From contig CANJLC010000005.1 in the NCBI GenBank assembly GCA_947475445.1, forward strand, positions 62,001 to 126,000: 64,000 nucleotides of DNA. The letters are read 5' to 3'. The first letter of the stretch is position 1. Every line of letters starts with the position of its first letter. The notes under the pieces are model-generated. The model saw only the letters and a program-made list of their open reading frames with translations, ran no database searches and was not told the DNA's origin. The position numbers and the translations under genes were made by a program. Shown here piece by piece: positions 1 through 8,703 of this stretch. Origin of the DNA: Alphaproteobacteria bacterium. GTDB taxonomy: Bacteria > Pseudomonadota > Alphaproteobacteria > Micropepsales > Micropepsaceae.

Positions 1-2
1 CC

Positions 3-1175
3 ATTCATGCCAGCGTGGGGGACGCCGGCGGCGACGTGATCCTGCGTGCCACGGCCGACCGGCTGACCCACCGCTTTGCACAGGAAGCGCAGATTTTCCG
101 CGTCGGCGGCGACGCTTTTGCGCTGCTGTTTGCCAAAAGCCGCCTGTCACCCGAAGCGCTGGGCGAGGCGCTGGTGGCCCAGTGCAGTCCGGCCCATCCC
201 TATGAAGGCCGCAATATTTTCGCGCCTGCCAGCGCCGGCATCGCGCTCAGCGGCGAAGACCCCCTGGCCATGATCAAGAATGCCGAAGTGGCGCTGGGCG
301 CGGCCAAGCGGCGCGGCGGCGACTGCGCCTGCGTCTATGACGCAAATTTGGAGGCCGATGCGCCCCACGATGCCGTGGCGCTGGAGGCCGATCTGCGCCG
401 GGCGCTGGACAATGACGAGATCGCCGTCTTCTACCAGCCGATCATGCGGCTGTCGGACCGCAGCGTGGCGGGATTCGAGGCGCTGCTGCGCTGGCACCAT
501 CCCGAGCGCGGCCTGATCGCGCCGGGGGACTTCATCGCCCATTCCGAAGAGACGGGCCTGATCGTGGCGCTGGGCCGTTTTGCGCTCGAGCGCGCCGCCG
601 CCGACCTGTCGCACTGGCAGCGTTATTTCCCGGTCAATCCGCCGCTGTTCGCGGCCGTCAATCTCTCGCGCCGGCAATTGCGTGACAGCGGCTTTGAAGC
701 CCTGTTCGGCCAGGTTTTGAAAAACAACCAGATCGCGCCCGGCAGCCTCAAGCTGGAAATCACGGAAAGCGCCGTGGGCAGCGACACGGAGCTGGCGGGC
801 ATGCTGGGCCGGCTGCGCGCCGCCGGGGCAGGGCTTTCGATCGACGATTTCGGCACCGGCGCTTCCACCCTCAGCCGGCTGCGCAGCCTTCCCTTCGACA
901 CCATCAAGATAGACCGCAGCTTCCTGGCCCGCCACGCCGGCAGCGAACTGGGCAATGACAGTGCCGTGGTGGTCAGCTCGGTGGTCGCCATGGCCCATGA
1001 ACTGGGCCGGGCCGTGGTGGTGGAAGGGGTTGAAAGCGAAGGCGATGCCGCCTGGCTGAATTCGCTGGGCTGCGCCTATGGCCAGGGCTATTATTTCTCC
1101 ACCCCGCTGGCGCCCGCCGAGGCGCTTGCCTTCATCGCAAAGCATTACGACGTCACAGCCGTGACGCCGTCCTGA
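3..1175 (+). CDS. GGDEF-EAL domain protein, 5' end outside window
   Basis: C-terminal ~390 residues of a cyclic-di-GMP signalling protein. The frame is open to the left edge, and the residues before the first GTG (IHASVGDAGGD) match the inner part of a GGDEF domain, so the gene starts upstream. The first ~110 residues are the end of a GGDEF domain whose signature reads RVGGDAF instead of GGDEF/GGEEF; the second acidic residue is lost, so cyclase activity is unlikely. The EAL domain that follows keeps its hallmarks: FEALLRW, AVNLS, LEITES, IDDFGTG and IKIDRSFL. Inference: an active c-di-GMP phosphodiesterase with a degenerate GGDEF domain that may bind GTP as a regulator. No membrane part is visible in the portion present. 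Confidence 0.93.
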   Translation: MHASVGDAGGDVILRATADRLTHRFAQEAQIFRVGGDAFALLFAKSRLSPEALGEALVAQCSPAHPYEGRNIFAPASAGIALSGEDPLAMIKNAEVALGAAKRRGGDCACVYDANLEADAPHDAVALEADLRRALDNDEIAVFYQPIMRLSDRSVAGFEALLRWHHPERGLIAPGDFIAHSEETGLIVALGRFALERAAADLSHWQRYFPVNPPLFAAVNLSRRQLRDSGFEALFGQVLKNNQIAPGSLKLEITESAVGSDTELAGMLGRLRAAGAGLSIDDFGTGASTLSRLRSLPFDTIKIDRSFLARHAGSELGNDSAVVVSSVVAMAHELGRAVVVEGVESEGDAAWLNSLGCAYGQGYYFSTPLAPAEALAFIAKHYDVTAVTPS

Positions 1176-1204
1176 AGCTTCATCAACCTCCAAGGGAGTT
1201 TTTC

Positions 1205-1705
1205 ATGACCATCAAGATTGGCGACAAGGTACCGTCCGGCACATTCATGCAGATGGTGGATGGCAAGCCCACCCCCATCACCACCGAGGAACTGTTCGCC
1301 GGCAAGACCGTGGCGCTGTTCGCGCTGCCCGGCGCCTTCACGCCCACCTGCTCGGCCAAGCATGTGCCGGGTTTTGTCCAGAATTCCGACGCCTTCAAGG
1401 CCAAGGGCGTGGACCAGATCGCCTGCGTTTCCGTCAACGACGCTTTTGTGATGGGCGCCTGGGGCAAGGACCAGGGCGCGGGCGACAAGGTGATGATGCT
1501 GGCCGACGGCAACGGCGATTTCACGCGCGCCCTGGGACTGGAATTCGACGCTTCCAAGTTCGGCATGGGCAAGCGCAGCCAGCGTTATTCCATGATCGTC
1601 AAGGATGGCGTGGTCAAGTCGCTGAATGTTGAAGCGCCGGGCGCCTTCGAAGTCTCCAGCGCCGAACATATGCTCAACGCCGGCCACCTCGAAGCGCTTC
1701 TCTAG
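1205..1705 (+). CDS. Peroxiredoxin, Prx5/redoxin type
   Basis: 166-residue thiol peroxidase that reduces hydrogen peroxide and organic peroxides using thioredoxin, glutaredoxin or glutathione. The peroxidatic cysteine (about C49) lies in PGAFTPTCS, the Prx5-type motif, and is followed by the family's VxGF-like stretch. Another Cys near residue 75 (IACVSVN) could be structural or resolving. The ATG has AAGGGAG about 6 bases upstream. The gene stands 29 bases after the EAL gene and ends convergently 3 bases from rnhA. Length is typical of the bacterial Prx5 family. Confidence 0.93.
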   Translation: MTIKIGDKVPSGTFMQMVDGKPTPITTEELFAGKTVALFALPGAFTPTCSAKHVPGFVQNSDAFKAKGVDQIACVSVNDAFVMGAWGKDQGAGDKVMMLADGNGDFTRALGLEFDASKFGMGKRSQRYSMIVKDGVVKSLNVEAPGAFEVSSAEHMLNAGHLEALL

Positions 1706-1708
1706 CGC

Positions 1709-2149
1709 CTATTCTTTTTTCGAATTTGGAATGGCCGACCGCGCAAGCGCGTCGGCCCTTTCGTTTTCGACATGGCCGTCATGGCCGCGCACCCAGACCC
1801 ATTTGATCTGGTGCCGCGCCATCGCGCCGTCCAGCGCCCGCCACAAATCCTCATTCTTGACCGGCTTCTTGTCAGCGGTCTTCCAACCCCGGGCTTTCCA
1901 GTTCTTGAGCCAGGTCGTCGCGCCATCCATCACATAACGCGAATCCGTATGGAGTGTGACGGCGGAAGGGTTCTTCAGCGCATTCAGGGCTTCGATCGCC
2001 GCCATCAACTCCATGCGGTTGTTGGTGGTGGCCGGATCGCCTCCGGACAATTCCTTTTCATGGCCGCCCACCCGCAGGATGGCGCCCCAGCCGCCGGGGC
2101 CGGGATTGCCGGAGCAGGCGCCATCCGTGAATATTTCAATGGCGCTCAA
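1709..2149 (-). CDS. rnhA: Ribonuclease HI
   Basis: 146-residue RNase HI, which cuts the RNA strand of RNA-DNA hybrids such as R-loops and primer remnants. The acidic catalytic residues are all visible: D in [13 protein letters not shown] in [14 protein letters not shown] in [11 protein letters not shown], and the late D in ERADALAR with the preceding HDGHVENE loop. It begins inside the last codons of thrB (4-base ATGA overlap), so the two are translationally coupled. This thrB-rnhA pairing is common in Alphaproteobacteria. Confidence 0.97.
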   Translation of the reverse strand: MSAIEIFTDGACSGNPGPGGWGAILRVGGHEKELSGGDPATTNNRMELMAAIEALNALKNPSAVTLHTDSRYVMDGATTWLKNWKARGWKTADKKPVKNEDLWRALDGAMARHQIKWVWVRGHDGHVENERADALARSAIPNSKKE

Positions 2150-3105
2150 AATCCGTATTCCCCGGCGCTTTTCACCTGCAGGTTGAAGCGCAATTTTTTC
2201 GCATATTCGCGCGGGTCTTTCGGCCGCACCAGGGCGTTGGGGTCGGGATTGAGCCAGTCATACAGGCGTGTCAGCAGGAAGCGCAGGGACGCGCCGCGCA
2301 TCAGCAGCGGCATGGCGGCGATTTCCGCATCCGTAATGGTGCGCACGCTGCGATAGCCTGCGATCATCGACCTCGCCTTGGTGACGTTGTAGGCGCCGTC
2401 GCTTTCAAAGCACCAGCTGCTCAGGGTCACGGCCAGGTCATAGGCCAGCATGTCGTTGCAGGCGAAATAAAAATCGATCACGCCGGAAAGCCGGTCGCCC
2501 ATGAACAGCACATTGTCGGGAAAAAGGTCGGCGTGAATGATGCCGGTGGGAAGATCGCGCGGCCAATCTTTTTCAAGCTCCGCCAGCGCATCGGCGATGA
2601 GCATTCCCAGGCCCCCCTGGACGGCCTCGGCCCGCGGGTTGGTGGCGTCGGCCAGCTCGCGCCAGCCCGCCGGTCCCAGGGCATTGGGCCGTGACAGGGC
2701 AAAGCCGTCGCCAGCCGCATGCAGCCGCGCCAGCGCTTCGCCCGCCGCCTGGCAATGATGGTTTTCCGGCCGGCGCAGGGAAATGCCGTTGAGGAAGGAC
2801 AGGATCGCCCCCGCCCGGCCCTTGACCATCGACCAGTTCTTGCCGGCCTGGTCCCGCACGGGTTGGGGGCAGGCGATACCGCGCGCCGCCAGGTGCTCCA
2901 TCAGCCCCAGGAAGAAAGGCAGGTCATCCACCTTCACCCGCTTTTCGTACAGCGTCAGGATGAAGGCGCCGCGGTCGGTCTGCAGGTAGAAATTGGAATT
3001 TTCCACCCCCTCGGCGATGCCCTTGAAGGACAAGGGCGTGCCAATGTCATAGCCGCGCAGCAGCCCTTCCAGATCCTCGAAGGTGACATCGGTGTAAACT
3101 GCCAT
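2146..3105 (-). CDS. thrB: Homoserine kinase (APH-fold type)
   Basis: 319-residue kinase that phosphorylates L-homoserine with ATP in threonine synthesis. It belongs to the aminoglycoside-phosphotransferase-fold ThrB group found in Alphaproteobacteria and pseudomonads, not the GHMP-type ThrB of E. coli. The N-terminus ([28 protein letters not shown]) is characteristic. The catalytic loop [13 protein letters not shown] and metal-binding [10 protein letters not shown] are intact. First gene of a two-gene unit with rnhA. The 134 bases between it and the divergent lipoprotein gene must hold both promoters. Confidence 0.95.
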   Translation of the reverse strand: MAVYTDVTFEDLEGLLRGYDIGTPLSFKGIAEGVENSNFYLQTDRGAFILTLYEKRVKVDDLPFFLGLMEHLAARGIACPQPVRDQAGKNWSMVKGRAGAILSFLNGISLRRPENHHCQAAGEALARLHAAGDGFALSRPNALGPAGWRELADATNPRAEAVQGGLGMLIADALAELEKDWPRDLPTGIIHADLFPDNVLFMGDRLSGVIDFYFACNDMLAYDLAVTLSSWCFESDGAYNVTKARSMIAGYRSVRTITDAEIAAMPLLMRGASLRFLLTRLYDWLNPDPNALVRPKDPREYAKKLRFNLQVKSAGEYGF

Positions 3106-3239
3106 AATACCCCTGAAATACCCGATTCCCGCCTGCTTGGCTTCACTGGCCCGGCTGGCTACAACAGGGTTCTGAACTCGGCTGACTGCCGCGAAAAGTC
3201 AAGAATATCACGGGAATATCCAAGGGATACCGGCCTGCC

Positions 3240-3770
3240 ATGAAGCTTCCTGCCTTTTTCGTCCTCGCGCTTGGCGTAGTGCTGGCGGGCTGCACTGATG
3301 ACAAGCTGGGGCCGCAATGCCCCAGCGCCTCCGTTCTCAGCGACACGGCGGTGATGACGGTTTTCCGCGCCGGCGCCCCGGCCGACCCCTCGGGCGAGGC
3401 CTATACCGCCACCATGGGCGTGGTTCAAACCGAGTGCAGCTACCCCAAGGGCTCCAGCAGCGTGACGTCGAGCCTGGGCTTCACGGTGCGCGCCACCCGC
3501 GCGCCCAGCCCTGACGCGGCCAGCTATGTGCTGCCTTACTACATGGCAATCACCCAGGGCGACCGCATCCTCAGCAAGCGCTCGCTCACCCTGCGCATCA
3601 ATTTTGCCCCGGGCAGCGCCAGCACCAGCGTCGAGGAAAGCCTGCCCGAGGATATCCGCATCAACCTGGAGCCTACTCATCCGCCTACGGATTATCAGCT
3701 GCTGCTGGGCTTCCAGCTGACCGATGCCCAGCGCGCCTATAACCAGACCAGGGCGCGTTACACCCCATGA
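3240..3770 (+). CDS. Putative outer-membrane or periplasmic lipoprotein
   Basis: 176 residues of no recognised family. The N-terminus MKLPAFFVLALGVVLAGC is a clear lipoprotein signal, with lipobox LAGC and the lipidated Cys at residue 18. The mature part is rich in Ser, Thr and Pro and has the look of a small beta-sandwich. It contains two more Cys near the start (QCPS, TECS). The stop codon overlaps the argS start by 4 bases (ATGA), so the two are probably co-translated. No link between the functions is evident. Confidence 0.82.
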   Translation: MKLPAFFVLALGVVLAGCTDDKLGPQCPSASVLSDTAVMTVFRAGAPADPSGEAYTATMGVVQTECSYPKGSSSVTSSLGFTVRATRAPSPDAASYVLPYYMAITQGDRILSKRSLTLRINFAPGSASTSVEESLPEDIRINLEPTHPPTDYQLLLGFQLTDAQRAYNQTRARYTP

Positions 3771-5506
3771 CATCGCTGGCGGGCGAACTGTCCGCGATTG
3801 CTGGAAAGGCTTTCGTGAGCGAAGGCCTGGCGGAACATTTCGGCCAGGTGATGCTGTCCGACCGGCCGGATCTGTGCCAGTTCCAGTGCAATGGCGCGCT
3901 GGCCGCGGCGAAAGCGGCCAAGGCCAATCCGCGCGATATCGCCACGAAAATCGTGGCGCATCTGAAAAACGATGCGCGTTTCGCCAAGGTCGAGATTGCA
4001 GGGCCGGGTTTTATCAACCTGGACCTGACGGATGCCGCCCTGACTGCGCTGCTGGCGAATTCGGGCGAGGCGCGGACTGGCACGGGCAAAACCGTGGTGA
4101 TCGATTTTGGCGGGCCTAATGTCGCCAAGCCCATGCATGTGGGACATCTTCGCTCGTCCATCATCGGCGATTGCCTGCAGCGGCTTTACCGAGCCAATGG
4201 CTGGAAAGTGATCAGCGACGTTCATCTGGGCGATTGGGGCCTGCAGATGGGCCAATTGATTTCCGAAGTGGAATTGCGGGAAATCGCGCCGGTCTATTTC
4301 GACGCCGCCTTTACAGGTCCGTATCCCGAATTTTCGCCGGTGACGATGGAGGATTTGGAAGAAATGTATCCGGCGGCCTCCGCGGCCTGCAAGGCTGATC
4401 CGGCGCGGCTGGACAAGGCGCGCCGCGCCACGGTCGAGCTGCAGGATGGCCGGCCAGGCTATCGCGCCTTGTGGCAGCATTTCGTGAAAGTCTCGGAAGT
4501 GGGGCTGGAGCGCGAATTCGCCAGCCTGGGCGTTCGGTTCGATTTGTGGAACGGCGAATCCTCCGTGCATGCCCTGATCGCGCCCATGCTGGACGATCTG
4601 AAAAAGCGCGGCCTGGCGGAAACCAGCGAAGGCGCGCTTGTGGTCAATATCGCCACCGACAGTGACAAGAAGCCGATGCCGCCGCTGATCCTGGTGAAAT
4701 CGGAAGGCGGTGTTTTGTACGGCACCACCGACCTGGCCACGGTGATCGAGCGAGTGCGCGATTACGATCCGGATCTCATTCTCTATGTGGTGGACCACCG
4801 CCAGCATGGCCATTTCGAGCAGGTATTCCGCGCTGCGCAAAAGGCGAGATTGCAGGGCCGGGCCGAGCTGGAACATGTCGGCTATGGCACCATGAACGGC
4901 GCCGATGGCAAGCCGTTCAAGACCCGCGCCGGCGGCGTGATGAAGCTTTACGACCTGATCGCCATGGCCACGGTGGAAGCCAATACGCGGCTGGCCGAGC
5001 AGGGCCTGGGCGCGGATTATACCGCCGAGGAGAAAGCCAATATCGCGCGGCAGGTCGGCATCGCCACCATCAAGTTCGCCGATCTCTCCAACCACCGCAC
5101 CACGGATTATATTTTCGACCTGGAGCGCTTTTCGAAATTCGAGGGCAAGACCGGACCCTACCTGCAATATGCGGCCGTGCGCATCCAGTCCATCCTGCGC
5201 AAGGCGGAAGGCAATGTCGTGGGCGATGCGGCCATCCATTCGCCGGAAGAGCGGGCGCTGGTGCTGCATCTCCTCGCAAAAGCCGATATCCTGATTGCGG
5301 CCGAGCTCAAGCGCGCGCCCAATATTCTTTGCGACTATGCTTTTGAGCTGGCCCAGAAGTTCAGCCGCTTTTATGCCGAACACCACATCATGTCGGAACC
5401 CGATGCCGCCCTGCGGGCGCAGCGCCTGGGCCTGTGTGCCCGGACTTTGACCGTTTTAAGCGGGATTCTGGCCATTTTGGGCATCGAAGTTCCCGAAAGA
5501 ATGTGA
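3767..5506 (+). CDS. argS: Arginine--tRNA ligase
   Basis: 579-residue class I aminoacyl-tRNA synthetase charging tRNA-Arg. The N-terminal additional domain (residues ~1-110) is followed by the Rossmann fold with the HIGH-type motif MHVGHLRS. The MSK-type loop is represented by FKTRAGGVMKLYDL, as is usual in ArgS proteins lacking a canonical KMSKS. The DALR anticodon-binding domain fills the C-terminus (GPYLQYAAVRIQSIL onward), ending in GIEVPERM as is typical. The start is fixed by the 4-base overlap with the upstream lipoprotein gene. Confidence 0.97.
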   Translation: MTSLAGELSAIAGKAFVSEGLAEHFGQVMLSDRPDLCQFQCNGALAAAKAAKANPRDIATKIVAHLKNDARFAKVEIAGPGFINLDLTDAALTALLANSGEARTGTGKTVVIDFGGPNVAKPMHVGHLRSSIIGDCLQRLYRANGWKVISDVHLGDWGLQMGQLISEVELREIAPVYFDAAFTGPYPEFSPVTMEDLEEMYPAASAACKADPARLDKARRATVELQDGRPGYRALWQHFVKVSEVGLEREFASLGVRFDLWNGESSVHALIAPMLDDLKKRGLAETSEGALVVNIATDSDKKPMPPLILVKSEGGVLYGTTDLATVIERVRDYDPDLILYVVDHRQHGHFEQVFRAAQKARLQGRAELEHVGYGTMNGADGKPFKTRAGGVMKLYDLIAMATVEANTRLAEQGLGADYTAEEKANIARQVGIATIKFADLSNHRTTDYIFDLERFSKFEGKTGPYLQYAAVRIQSILRKAEGNVVGDAAIHSPEERALVLHLLAKADILIAAELKRAPNILCDYAFELAQKFSRFYAEHHIMSEPDAALRAQRLGLCARTLTVLSGILAILGIEVPERM

Positions 5507-5510
5507 GTAA

Positions 5511-5535
5511 GTCAGCCCTTCGGGCGGCTTTCGTT
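5511..5535 (+). terminator. Weak hairpin after argS
   Basis: A short GCCC-TTC-GGGC hairpin follows the argS stop codon by a few bases, then GGCTTTCGTT. The stem is only 4 bp and the T tract is interrupted, so this is at best a weak intrinsic terminator. Confidence 0.25.
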
Positions 5536-5617
5536 GACTCCCCATTGGTCCCCCCTAAAATGCCAGCAACAGGACAGTCCGCCGGGAGGCGCGCCGCCCT
5601 GGCCAACACATGATCCC

Positions 5618-5812
5618 TCGCGGGAGAGGTCGTTTTCAGTACGGCGCCGAAGGAGCAACCACCCGGAAACTCTCAGGCAAAAGGACCGCGAAGGTGATGA
5701 CATTCTGGAAAGCGGCGCACGCCTTCATGTTGCGCCCACCGAAGGGGTAACCCCAGTTCTTCAACGGAAGAGCAAGGCGGGGGAAAACTCTCAGGTCCCA
5801 TGACAGACGGGT
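5618..5812 (+). promoter_or_regulatory. Tandem glycine riboswitch
   Basis: Two successive glycine aptamers are visible. The first runs from CGGGAGAGG through GCCGAAGGAGCAAC and AAACTCTCAGGCAAAAGGACCG. The second has CACCGAAGGGGTAACCCC, then GGGGGAAAACTCTCAGGTCCCATGACAG. The paired hallmarks (GCCGAAGGAGCAA / CACCGAAGGGGTAA and two ACTCTCAGG blocks) are diagnostic of the class. It lies directly upstream of gcvT and, as in other bacteria, is expected to switch on glycine cleavage when glycine is abundant. Confidence 0.95.
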
Positions 5813-5813
5813 T

Positions 5814-5837
5814 CGCGGTTTTTTGGCCGCGGAATTT
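5814..5837 (+). promoter_or_regulatory. Probable expression platform of the glycine riboswitch
   Basis: Just after aptamer 2, CGCGG and CCGCG can pair across a T-rich loop (TTTTTTGG), followed by GAATTTTG and then the gcvT start. This small hairpin could act as a terminator-like or ribosome-access switch. Which of the two it is cannot be told by eye. Confidence 0.4.
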
Positions 5838-5857
5838 TGCACCTGATGGGACAGTTT

Positions 5858-6973
5858 ATGGATAGCTCTGAAACTTTGCGCCGCACGCCGCTTTACGCCC
5901 TGCATCTGGAGCTGGGCGGCAAAATGGTGCCTTTCGCCGGCTACGAAATGCCCGTGCAATATCCGGCCGGCATTTTGAAAGAACATCTGCACACCCGCGA
6001 AAAAGCAGGCCTGTTCGATGTCTCGCATATGGGCCAGGCGTTTTTGGCGGGCGGCGATCCGTCTGCGGCGCTGGAACGTCTCACCCCCGCCGATGTCGCC
6101 GGCTTGAAGGAAGGCATGCAGCGCTATGGCCTGCTGCTGACCCACCAGGGCACCATCAAGGATGATTTCATGTTCTCGCGACTGGCGGGAGAGGCGCCGC
6201 TTTACCTGGTGGTCAATGCCGGCTGCAAGGAAGGCGATTTCGAATATATCGCCGCGCAGTTGAAAGGTCTGGCCACGCTGACGCCGCGTCCCGACCGCGC
6301 CTTGCTGTCGCTGCAGGGCCCGCTGGCGGCGCAGGCGCTGGCACGTCACACCCGTCCTGATATCTCCAGTCTCACTTTCATGCAGGTGGTTCGCTGTGAG
6401 GTGGCCGGCGCCCGCGCCATTGTCAGCCGCACCGGCTATACCGGCGAAGACGGTTTTGAGATTTCCCTGGAAGGCGCCGACGCCGAGCGCGTCGCCCGCG
6501 CCCTGCTGGGCGAACCCGAAGTGATGCCGATTGGCCTTGGCGCCCGCGACAGCCTGCGGCTGGAAGCAGGGCTCTGCCTGTATGGCCATGACATGGACGA
6601 GACGGTGGATCCCGTGGAAGCCAATCTGGTCTGGTCCATCGGCAAGCGGCGCAAGGCGGAAGGCGGCTTCGCCGGCGCCAATATCGTTCTCGACAAGCTA
6701 TTGAACGGGGTGGCCAAGAAGCGCGTCGGCATATTGCCGGAAGGCCGCGCCCCCGCGCGCGAAGGCTCGGGAATCGCCGTGGATGGCAAGATCGTGGGCC
6801 GCGTCACGTCCGGCGGCTTCGGTCCCAGCCTGAACGGGCCGCTGGCGATGGGCTATGTGGAAAGCCCTTTCGCGGCCCTGGGCACGAAACTGGAATTGAT
6901 GGTGCGGGGCAAGGCGCTGGCGGCGGTCGTGGCGCCCATGCCTTTCGTGCCCCACGGTTACAAGCGCAATTGA
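5858..6973 (+). CDS. gcvT: Glycine cleavage system aminomethyltransferase (T-protein)
   Basis: 371-residue T-protein. It transfers the methylene group from aminomethyl-lipoyl H-protein to tetrahydrofolate and releases ammonia. Family hallmarks include RTPLYALHLELGGKMVPFAGYEMPVQY near the start, GLFDVSHMGQ, and the late DPVEANLVW. The chosen ATG has GATGGGAC 6 bases upstream; the ORF track start is a TTG 21 bases earlier without a ribosome-binding site, and an ATG at 5846 also lacks one. First gene of gcvT-gcvH-gcvPA-gcvPB, under the tandem glycine riboswitch. Confidence 0.96.
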   Translation: MDSSETLRRTPLYALHLELGGKMVPFAGYEMPVQYPAGILKEHLHTREKAGLFDVSHMGQAFLAGGDPSAALERLTPADVAGLKEGMQRYGLLLTHQGTIKDDFMFSRLAGEAPLYLVVNAGCKEGDFEYIAAQLKGLATLTPRPDRALLSLQGPLAAQALARHTRPDISSLTFMQVVRCEVAGARAIVSRTGYTGEDGFEISLEGADAERVARALLGEPEVMPIGLGARDSLRLEAGLCLYGHDMDETVDPVEANLVWSIGKRRKAEGGFAGANIVLDKLLNGVAKKRVGILPEGRAPAREGSGIAVDGKIVGRVTSGGFGPSLNGPLAMGYVESPFAALGTKLELMVRGKALAAVVAPMPFVPHGYKRN

Positions 6974-6983
6974 GGAGCAGGAT

Positions 6984-7358
6984 ATGAGCGAGACACGTTT
7001 TACCGACCAGCATGAATGGGTCACACTGGATGGTGACAACGCCACCGTTGGCATCACCAAATACGCCGCCGAAGCGCTGGGCGATGTGGTGTTCGTGGAA
7101 TTGCCGCAGAAGGGCCGCAAGGTCGGCGCCGGCGCGGAAGCCGCCGTGGTGGAAAGCGTCAAGGCCGCCAGCGAAGTCTATTCGCCGGTGGGCGGCGAAG
7201 TCAGCGAAGCCAATGCCGCGCTGGAAGCCGCTCCCGCCACCGTCAATGACGACCCGGAAGGGTCGGGCTGGTTCTTCAAGCTGAAGGGTGTTTCGGCCGG
7301 CGATTTCGCCAAGCTGATGACCAAGGACGCCTATGCCGAGTTTGTGAAGGGATTGTAG
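6984..7358 (+). CDS. gcvH: Glycine cleavage system H protein
   Basis: 124-residue lipoyl carrier that shuttles the aminomethyl group between the P, T and L proteins. The lipoylated lysine lies in [19 protein letters not shown], the conserved ESVKA motif. N-terminal TDQHEWV is also a family hallmark. An AGGAGCAGG ribosome-binding site precedes the ATG. It lies 10 bases after gcvT and 1 base before gcvPA. Confidence 0.97.
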   Translation: MSETRFTDQHEWVTLDGDNATVGITKYAAEALGDVVFVELPQKGRKVGAGAEAAVVESVKAASEVYSPVGGEVSEANAALEAAPATVNDDPEGSGWFFKLKGVSAGDFAKLMTKDAYAEFVKGL

Positions 7359-7359
7359 A

Positions 7360-8703
7360 ATGCGTTACCTGCCGCTTTCTTCCGATGACCGCAGCGCGAT
7401 GCTGAAGAAGATCGGCGCACCGGGCATCGACGCGCTGTTCGCTGATGTGCCGCAAGCCGCCGTGGTGCCGCTTTCCGTCTTCAATCTGCCCGACACGCAA
7501 GGCGAGCTCGAAGTGGACCGTGCGCTGTCGAAGCTGGCGGCCCGGAATGTGGCGGCGGGGGCGGGGCCGTTTTTCTGCGGCGCCGGCGCCTACAAGCATC
7601 ATGTGCCCAGCGCGGTCGATCATTTGATCCAGCGTTCGGAATTCCTCACCTCCTACACGCCCTACCAGCCGGAAATCGCCCAGGGCACGCTGCAATATCT
7701 GTTCGAATTCCAGACTCAGGTGGCGCTGCTCACCGGCATGGAAGTGGCCAATGCCTCGCTTTATGACGGCTCCACCGCCACCGCCGAAGCCGTGATGATG
7801 GCCCAGCGTCTGACACGGCGCGGCAAGGCCATCCTGTCGGGCGGCCTGCATCCCCATTATGCCGAAACCGTGGAAACCGTTGCCGGGCTTCAGGGCGTCA
7901 TCGCCCGTGCGCCCGTCACGCCGGGCAGCGCCGAAGACCTGATTGCCCTGATCGACGATGAAACCGCCTGTGTCGTGGTGCAGAGCCCCGATGTGTTCGG
8001 CCTGATCCGCAATTTGCGCCCCATTGCAGAAGCCGCCCATGCCAAGGGCGCGCTGCTGATCGCGGTGGTGACGGAGATCGTGTCGCTGGGACTTCTGGAA
8101 TCGCCGGGCGCGCAGGGCGCCGATATCGTGGCGGCAGAGGGCCAGAGCATCGGCAACGGCCTGAATTTCGGCGGCCCTTATGTCGGCCTGTTCGCCACGC
8201 GCGAAAAATTCCTGCGCCAGATGCCGGGCCGTCTGACCGGCGAGACCGCGGATATCGAAGGACGCCGCGGCTATGTGCTGACGCTGTCCACCCGCGAGCA
8301 GCATATCCGCCGCGAAAAGGCGACCAGCAATATCTGCACCAATTCCGGCCTTTGCACCCTGGCTTTCACCATCCATCTGTCGCTGCTGGGTGAGGAAGGC
8401 TTTACCCGCCTGGCGCGGCTGAACCATGCCAAGGCCAGCGCCCTGGCCGACAGGCTTTGCGCCATTGCCGGCGTCGAACTGGTGACGCCGACCTTCTTCA
8501 ATGAGTTCACGCTCAAATTGCCCAAGCCGGCGGCGCCGTTGGTGGATGCCTTGGCGAACAAGGGCGTGATTGCGGGCGTACCCGCATCGCGCCTGCTGCC
8601 GCACGACAAATCCGCGGCCAATCTCCTGATTGTCGCCGCCACCGAAACCTGCACCGACGATGACATCGCCGCTTTCGCGGGCGCCCTGAAGGAGGTGCTG
8701 TAA
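7360..8703 (+). CDS. gcvPA: Glycine dehydrogenase (decarboxylating) subunit 1
   Basis: 447-residue N-terminal half of the split P-protein. Together with GcvPB it decarboxylates glycine with pyridoxal phosphate and loads the remainder onto lipoyl-GcvH. Typical stretches are RYLPLS at the start, [41 protein letters not shown] and [13 protein letters not shown]. The PLP lysine sits in the partner subunit, as expected. Its TAA stop shares one base with the gcvPB ATG, so the halves are likely made in step. Confidence 0.96.
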   Translation: MRYLPLSSDDRSAMLKKIGAPGIDALFADVPQAAVVPLSVFNLPDTQGELEVDRALSKLAARNVAAGAGPFFCGAGAYKHHVPSAVDHLIQRSEFLTSYTPYQPEIAQGTLQYLFEFQTQVALLTGMEVANASLYDGSTATAEAVMMAQRLTRRGKAILSGGLHPHYAETVETVAGLQGVIARAPVTPGSAEDLIALIDDETACVVVQSPDVFGLIRNLRPIAEAAHAKGALLIAVVTEIVSLGLLESPGAQGADIVAAEGQSIGNGLNFGGPYVGLFATREKFLRQMPGRLTGETADIEGRRGYVLTLSTREQHIRREKATSNICTNSGLCTLAFTIHLSLLGEEGFTRLARLNHAKASALADRLCAIAGVELVTPTFFNEFTLKLPKPAAPLVDALANKGVIAGVPASRLLPHDKSAANLLIVAATETCTDDDIAAFAGALKEVL

